From contig CAMTDV010000019.1 of assembly GCA_947069175.1 (NCBI GenBank), forward strand, positions 73,779,358 to 73,843,357: 64,000 bases of DNA, given 5' to 3'. This document shows positions 58,297-64,000 of the stretch, in pieces. The notes under the pieces are model-generated. The model saw only the letters and a list, made by a program, of their open reading frames with translations, had not been told where the DNA came from and searched no databases. The stretch comes from Scalesia atractyloides. Its lineage: Eukaryota > Streptophyta > Magnoliopsida > Asterales > Asteraceae. Made by a program: the position numbers and the translations under genes. Position 1 is the first letter of the stretch. Each line of letters opens with the position of its first letter.

Positions 58297-59332
58297 TTAA
58301 TTAAAGTTAATTTTCCTGCCCGCAAAGTTCGCGGGTGATAATGTTACTTGATTTATCTTCCCTCGGTATATGTTTTTATTTAATGTGATTGTCTTTGTTT
58401 GAATTTATACCTGACATTTGATATTTAAGGCTTTGATCACCATGATCAAAGTACTCTGTTTAATATTAATCGATGAATCTTAATAAAAGAAAACTAAAAC
58501 CAAATACATATGATTTCATAAAAGACGTTGATTATAATTTCTTTATTAATGTCATTCGTTGCAAATTCAAGTAACAACATATTTTAATATAATTAAAAAA
58601 ACTTAAATCAATAAAACATTTTGTATGGGTTTAGAAAGCATTCTTATATTGAGATCTCAGTATGAATTTAAAAAAGGAATTAGCTTTACATGAAAACTTT
58701 GAATACATATGGAGGTAAATTTGTGGCGGAGAAGGGAAAGAGGATACTTAAGAGGTTCAAAGTGTTATTTATATACTTTTGTTTATTGTAAATTAAATTT
58801 TCCTAGCTCGGGAAGTTCTCGGATGATAGCCTAGTCATTATATAAACAGGTAAAGTACAAATTAAACAGTTTTGTTTGTTTTAAAAAAATAACCACAAAG
58901 TTATAAAGTCATTATTAAACCGTTATAATAATAATCATTATTATTGATTTATTTGTTTGTTATTTTAAATTACCATATTTCAGCTCTGAATTAATTTGTT
59001 ATTTCATGTTATTTTAGGGTTTTTTTAATTAATTAAAAAGAAAAGGTTTACACTGAGTGAAATATAATAAGATGTACCAAGGGTCAAATAGGAAGAAATC
59101 ATTCTAATGCATTGATAAATTGTATTATATGCATTAAAATTTGTATTATATGTTTTAAAACTTTTGTGAAATTACAGAGTAACACAAAAAAAAATCAAAT
59201 ATATAGTAATATAGATTATGAATGTAGATTGGTCTTACTATTTCTATACATTTTTAATTTTAATATCTAACTTTTATCCTAATAAAAAATTATGTATACC
59301 CGTCGGTGGACAAAACAATTAATTAGAACCTT
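58297..59332. other. Non-coding DNA with two Helitron-like hairpin motifs
   Basis: TTTTCCTGCCCGCAAAGTTC followed by GCGGGTGATAATG (58312-58344) and a related, decayed TTTTCCTAGCTCGGGAAG, TTCTCGGATGATAGC (58798-58830). The first can form a CCCGC/GCGGG hairpin as near Helitron ends, but without a clear CTAG. No gene is seen. Confidence 0.3.
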
Positions 59333-59637
59333 TACCATCATTGAATACAATAGCATTCAATTCTTTTAAATATCTTTTCTTATGTTTTCTTAAATATCTA
59401 TTCTTTTAAATCTAATATAAAATTATTAATACCCATCGGGGGACGAAATTGTTTTTTTTAAACGGAAAATTTGGATCACTGACGGACCACCGGAGCATCA
59501 TCGTGCCATCAGCGGAACCACCTGATCATATCCATCTCCACTAGGCAATAATGCCTCACCAATTCACAAGGAAACTCAATAAATATGGAAAAACCCCCTT
59601 GTGAGAATCGAACCCCAGACTATTGGTCCCAAAGCTT
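59333..59637 (-). mobile_element. SINE-like copy 1 (5'-truncated) with flanking repeat
   Basis: On the minus strand a B-box-like GGTTCGATTCTC (59603-59614) is followed by a body matching copy 2 (TGATCCAAATTT near its 3' end) and an A-rich tail. The 35-bp block CCATCATTGAATACAATAG...ATTCAATTCTTTT occurs at 59333 and again at 59638, which shows that about 305 bp were duplicated in tandem or that the block is an unusually long target duplication. It lacks the A-box part. Confidence 0.4.
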
Positions 59638-59890
59638 ACCATCATTGAATACAATAGGATTCAATTCTTTTTTTTTTAACGACAAATTTGGATCACTGAC
59701 GGATCGTTGGAGTATCATCGTGCACCAACAGAACCACCCGATCATATCCATCTTCCACTAAGCATAATGCCTATACACAAATTCAGGAGGAAACCCAATA
59801 AATATGAGAAAAACCCCTTGTGGGAATCGAACCTAGGACCTTTGGTCCCAAAGTCTTATCCCACCCAAAGATGCCACTATGCTTTTTCTT
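59638..59890 (-). mobile_element. SINE-like copy 2
   Basis: The minus strand begins near 59889 with AAAAGCATAGTGGCATC, then TTTGGGTGGGATAAG (A-box-like, poor match), GGACCAAAGGTCCTAGGTTC followed by GATTCCCAC (B box), a body of about 150 bp and a run of A at the end. The length and Pol III-like boxes suggest a tRNA-derived SINE. A short open frame on the plus strand is incidental. Confidence 0.45.
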
Positions 59891-59893
59891 TAA

Positions 59894-59957
59894 CTAGTGA
59901 GTTTACCTCCGCTTGTTGCGGTAGCATGTAAACATAAAATAATTTGAAGTTATACTA
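59894..59957 (-). mobile_element. Helitron-like 3' terminus
   Basis: The minus strand reads CTACCGCAACAAGCGGAGG, then TAAACTCACTAG and T. A CCGC/GCGG hairpin just before CTAG at an A/T target fits a Helitron end. The body cannot be followed because another Helitron begins at about 59958. Confidence 0.5.
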
Positions 59958-60651
59958 TCTTATGAAACATTATATATATTAATTTGCATCACTAGCTACA
60001 ATAGCCACAATGGACCTTTGTTTTTAATTAAAAAATGTCATTTACACTAATATTATTAACTTTTTTTTTATGGCATTTAAATAATTAACTCATATTTGAG
60101 TGGCATTTATAAGTATAATATAATACAAGACAAAATCTTCTTTTTATTTTAACGTTTTGAACATGAAGGTTTTGATTTTACACATTTCCCTCTCTCAAAT
60201 TTTGTTTGTTTTATATTCTTAGTGTTTTGATCATTAAAAGTTTTCTTTTTTACACTTTGCCACATAAAACCTATTTTTTATTTTATTTTTAAAACAATAC
60301 AGGAAATTAACTAATCATGAATTTTACACTCAAATACCTTTTTACTATGGTTTTATTTAATATATATTCAACAATTTGTGTGTTATATATTTCTATACTT
60401 TTTTTTAGTTTTAGAATAAATGTAGTTTTATATGATTATTTTTATTAAATTTGTTTATTAACTGTAACAAATTTGGACGTGTCTCGATTTTACTCGAGTT
60501 TAATTTACGATGTAGCTTTTTGGTGATTTGCGAATATACCGTCACATGTGTTTTTATTACATTCCATCACGAGTCCATTTTATCTAATAATTTTAATTGA
60601 ATTTAATTTACAACATGTCGTATCGCTGCAACGGGCGGGATATTCAACTAG
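59958..60651 (+). mobile_element. Helitron, plus copy of an inverted pair
   Basis: The 3' end reads CGCTGCAACGGGCGGGATAT, then TCAACTAG, followed by T. The body (TTAATTTGCATCA..., TTTGAGTGGCATTTATAAG..., TGATCATTAAAAG..., TTACGATGTAGCTTTTGG) is repeated in reverse at 62028-62695. The 5' edge is probably at the TC near 59958. There is no Rep/helicase, so it is non-autonomous. Confidence 0.6.
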
Positions 60652-62027
60652 TTATATTTAATCAATGGCTAAGCTTGACCCGAATGACGGGGGGTCGAAA
60701 ACGTATATAATCAAAAATTTCTATGGAATCCGGGGGTCGAAAACGTATATACCCAAAAATTTCTATACAAAAACTACATATATAACAATACTCCCCCCCC
60801 TTGTATACTTCGCCACTGTATTTAATCATACTCGTTTCAGAACAAAATTTACGTTAAAACGGAAACCAGCTAAAAACGTATATACAATAAGCACAAAAAC
60901 ATATTATATTTAACCTGACTCATTTCAAAAACAAAATTTATGTCAAAATGTAAACCAACTTGAATTTATACCGAGACGTACACGAAAATAAGCACGCGAC
61001 AAAATAGTGTTTTATCAAGTTTAAGAATAGTAAACTTGAAACTTTAGAAACTCGTGAGGTTATAATAACATTTTACAAAGTTTTTAAAAAGTTAGAGGTG
61101 GTAAGTGTCAGTATAAAAGTTAAATAGGTGGATTAGATATACAAAGAAAGAAAACCACTGACAAAAAGCTACTATAGTTTTTGTTTCCAAATTGTTTATA
61201 TATATAACCAGTAAATTTCCTCGTACGATGCGGCTGGTCCAAATGTAAAGTAACTTGGATTTACACATTAAAGATCTAAATTGTTTCTGAACAAAAGTTA
61301 CGTTAAAATGTAGATAAACTGAAGATGTGAAATGTATTATATATGGCCCGACTTATTTGCGAAAGAAATTTATATTGAACACTAACCTGAACTTATATTG
61401 ACACGTACATAAATAATAATAAAAAATAGTGTTTTTAAGTTAAAAATGGTACCGTGTGTTGCGAGTGGCGCAGAAACGTAAAGTAAGTCGAATTTATAAA
61501 GTCTAATGAAAACATATTATATTTGACATGTCTTGTTGTAAAACAAAATTTATGCCAAAACGTAGATAAATGAAAACTTAAAAGAAAACAATAGAAGTGT
61601 GCGACTAATTACACACACACATATATATATATATACACCATTTTAAATAGATTTTCATTCATATTAATATTCATTCACATATTTATACTTATACACCTAA
61701 TCATACATTAAACACTAGTATATAATAAATCATGTTTATTAAACTCGCATAATCACAACGTATAACGGAACGTAACCGGGGAGGTTCGGGTTGTCACAAT
61801 TTATACGTGTATTCCGATATCGCACCCGTAGAAATTTTGACATTGAACCTGTAGAAACCTTTACACCAAACCCTTAGAAAACTTGACACTGAACCTTAAA
61901 AAAATTGACAACGACCTTTAAATAACATTTTAATTAAAAAAGAATAACTTGTTAAGCCTCCATTCTATTAAAAAGTAACCCATTAACTCATTTAGCCCAC
62001 ATTCATTTAAAAGTGACTTAATGCCCA
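60652..62027. repeat. Loop between the Helitron copies, with older Helitron-end repeats
   Basis: It contains two direct copies of GGGGGTCGAAAACGTATATA (60689 and 60730) and several blocks of the family seen at 4533-5110: a GC-rich terminus-like motif followed by AACGTAAAGTAA and AATTTATA (near 61206 and 61441, and related pieces at 60840 and 60940). A (TA)n tract lies at 61615-61635. No gene is seen; the 82-codon frame at 60665 is repeat-derived. Confidence 0.45.
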
Positions 62028-62695
62028 CTAGTTGAATATTCCGCGTGTTACAGCGGTACGACATGTTGTAAATTAAATTCAATTAAAATTATTAGATAAA
62101 ATGGACTCGTGATGGAATGTAGATAAAAACACCTGGACGGTATATTCGCAAATCACCCAAAAGCTACATCGTAAATTAAACTCGAGTAAAATCGAGACAC
62201 ATCCAAATTTGTTACAGTTAATAAACAAACTTAATAAAAATAATCATATAAAACTACATTTATTCTAAAACTAAAAAAAGTATAGAAACATATAACACAC
62301 AAATTGTTGAATATATATTAAATAAAAACATAATAAAATGGTATTTGAGTGTAAAATTCATGATTAGTTAATTTCCTGTATTGTTTAAAAAATAAAATAA
62401 AAAATAGGTTTTATGTGGCAAAAGTGTAAAAAAGAAAACTTTTAATGATCAAAACACTAAGAATATAAACAAACAAAATTTGAGAGGGGAAATGTGTAAA
62501 ATCAAAACCTTCATGGTCAAAACATAAATTAAAAAGAAGATTTTGTCTTGTATTATACTTATAAATGCCACTCAAATATGAGCTAATTACTTAAATGCCA
62601 TAAAAAGAAATATTAGTGTAAATAGCATTTTTGTAATTAAAAACAAAGTAAGGACCATTGTGACTAATGTAGATGATGCAAATTAATATAAAGTA
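62028..62695 (-). mobile_element. Helitron, minus copy of an inverted pair
   Basis: The minus strand ends TACCGCTGTAACACGCGG, then AATATTCAACTAG and T. It is the reverse complement of 59958-60651 with small differences, so the two copies are tail to tail with 1.4 kb between their 3' ends. The 5' edge is approximate. Confidence 0.6.
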
Positions 62696-63249
62696 TAATA
62701 AACCAATTTAAATCTAATAAAAAAAAGTAACAAATAAACTATTGAAGGGAAATAGGAAAGAATCGATATAGTCAGTAAGTCACGCAGAAGCAGTTTCTTG
62801 CCATTGACCTCTTCGGACTTCGCAAGTCTCCACCTCGCCGGAGCCGGGCCCCGCCTCTTCATCGCCGGAGCAAGTATGTTTATCTTCCTTTATTCGCTTT
62901 TAGTAAATTCTTATTTGTGTAGAAACTAGAAAAATTAGGTTTTTTTAATTATGATTAAAATAATAATTGTTTAGTTATATACGTATACTTATAGAATAAA
63001 TGTGTGAAATTTGTGCATTAATGTGTATTTTAGGGTTTGAATCATGAATGTAAAGTGATATTGTAAAAGAAAAGTTGAAGGACTTTAATCTTCAACTTCT
63101 AGAAGATGTGAATTTGTTGATTTGGACAATCTTTTAAGTTGAAGGACTTGAATTTTCAACTTTAATGAATTTGTATTATTCATTTTTAATATCGATTGAG
63201 GCATCTTTTGTTAATTATTTTCATTTTAATTTGACTTTTGCTATTTTTA
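62696..63249. other. Non-coding DNA with a GC-rich exon-like piece
   Basis: 62805-62873 is much richer in GC than its surroundings (CTTCGCAAGTCTCCACCTCG, then CCGGAGCCGGGCCCCGCC) and is followed by GCAAGTATGTTT, a donor-like site. It may be the first exon or leader of a gene whose remainder is not visible here. The rest is AT-rich, with repeated GTTGAAGGACTT motifs at 63075 and 63140. Confidence 0.3.
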
Positions 63250-63591
63250 TTATGTGACCCAACCCGAACCGTTTAACCGGACCATACAGAAAAAGTCAAA
63301 ACTTGGTGATAGAAGACACTCCTCTGATTCGCCGCAAAGAGGACAGTTTACGTTGTTAATGGTTATGCCACGCCTCGCTAGAGCATCTCGAGTTGGTAAT
63401 CTGGACATGTTTAGACACCACCCAAAAATGTTCAACTTTTTTGGGTATCCAACCGTTCCACTCGAAGAGAGCTCCATCCCTCGCTGGTCGTTGTGCATAT
63501 AGAAGGGAACGGACAAATTTAGTCGAAAATGATTAAGTGCACTGCAGTTCTGGAAGTCCTCACCCTGTTTCAGAGTTAGAACAAGGACCAA
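63250..63591 (-). pseudogene. LINE reverse-transcriptase zinc-binding domain (zf-RVT) fragment
   Basis: The frame contains YPKKLNIFGWCLNMSRLPTR, then DALARRGI, NVNCPLCGESEE. A 'PKK(V/L)N-F-W----RLPTRD-L-RRG------CPLCG--EE' pattern is characteristic of the zf-RVT domain at the C-terminal end of plant LINE-type (non-LTR) pol proteins. The sequence after CPLCGESEE (normally a HLFF-type block) has drifted out of frame. No RT domain is adjacent, so this is a 5'-truncated or broken LINE. Confidence 0.75.
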
Positions 63592-64000
63592 TCCCCCTTC
63601 ATCCTTATTCCGGCCCCATCCAACTTAGTTTATGTATACAACTAATGTAAAACAAAATATGAAACTATGGATTGCAATGTCAACAGAATAATACGTTTGA
63701 AATAAACAAAATACTAAGTTGGAAGTAAACTGAATTAAACAAATGAGATTATTGAAATAAAAAAGTAAAAATTCCAATTCAACTACCCGTCCAGATCATC
63801 CGGTTCAATCCAAAACAGGCGGTTGAAACAAAGGTGGTTCTAGAATACTCAACCAGCAGACTAGTTATATAGCACACAAAATTAATGTTCTTGACGAATA
63901 ACACATGCCATAAATCATGAAAACCATAATACATGTCTGTCTCATAATTATGTCCTAGTATATCGTATCACCAATGCTAATAATATGCTATCATGCAGAT
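63592..64000. other. Non-coding DNA, nothing recognised
   Basis: AT-rich sequence to the end of the window. It may be LINE interior with a decayed frame; no motif is clear. Confidence 0.35.

Noticed and set aside
60665..60913. 82-codon frame in the Helitron loop
   Set aside because: It is made of two direct copies of a 40-bp repeat and AT-rich Helitron-type sequence.

Overview
This window is plant nuclear DNA, and almost all of it is transposable elements. The retroelement types (a Tekay/Del-like chromovirus with a chromodomain, a Sirevirus-like Copia element with an env-like reading frame, CACTA, Mutator-like, Tourist-like and Helitron ends, and a zf-RVT LINE fragment) point to a eudicot. 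The LTR and env-like sequences look like those of composites (Asteraceae); that last step is inference. No complete host gene is supported. One stretch (49.4-53.2 kb) may be a host gene or a decayed one.

Layout. 1-10.2 kb: AT-rich DNA with a CACTA end, two foldback repeats with degenerate telomere-like (TTTAGGG) cores, a Helitron end, the right part of an LTR ending at 7093, and a 1.56-kb Mutator-like element with a 9-bp target duplication. 10.2-13.7 kb: a small TAA-flanked MITE split by a 3.25-kb solo LTR, which itself holds a foldback element. 13.9-48.0 kb: one minus-strand Gypsy chromovirus (called G1) carrying a stack of younger insertions. Its 3' LTR is split by a Sirevirus-like Copia element (14194-25693, duplication CGTTT). 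The 3' LTR of that Copia is split by a solo LTR (duplication ACTCC), which is split by a second solo LTR of the same family (duplication GGACA). G1 pol is split between RT and RNase H by a third copy (duplication ACGGC). The G1 gag region carries two more copies in the opposite orientation. The 5' LTR of G1 at 45729-48045 preserves the empty site of the Copia insertion.

Two things stand out. First, every 2.6-kb LTR of the invading family (called T-LTR here) carries a regular array of three or four tRNA-like modules about 168 bp apart, downstream of its TATA box and in sense orientation, plus one antisense tRNA-like module upstream of the TATA box. Second, the G1 LTR and leader carry many copies of a palindrome, CAAGTTCGGGCGAACTTG, whose number differs between the two LTRs. 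Separately, 35870-41230 is a colinear but extremely indel-rich second copy of 28540-34010; it looks like unpolished long-read sequence and should not be read as biology until checked.

48.0-64 kb: a truncated Mutator-like element, the possible gene, a 403-bp solo LTR, a MITE, two SINE-like copies, an inverted pair of Helitrons around a repeat-rich loop, and a LINE zf-RVT fragment.
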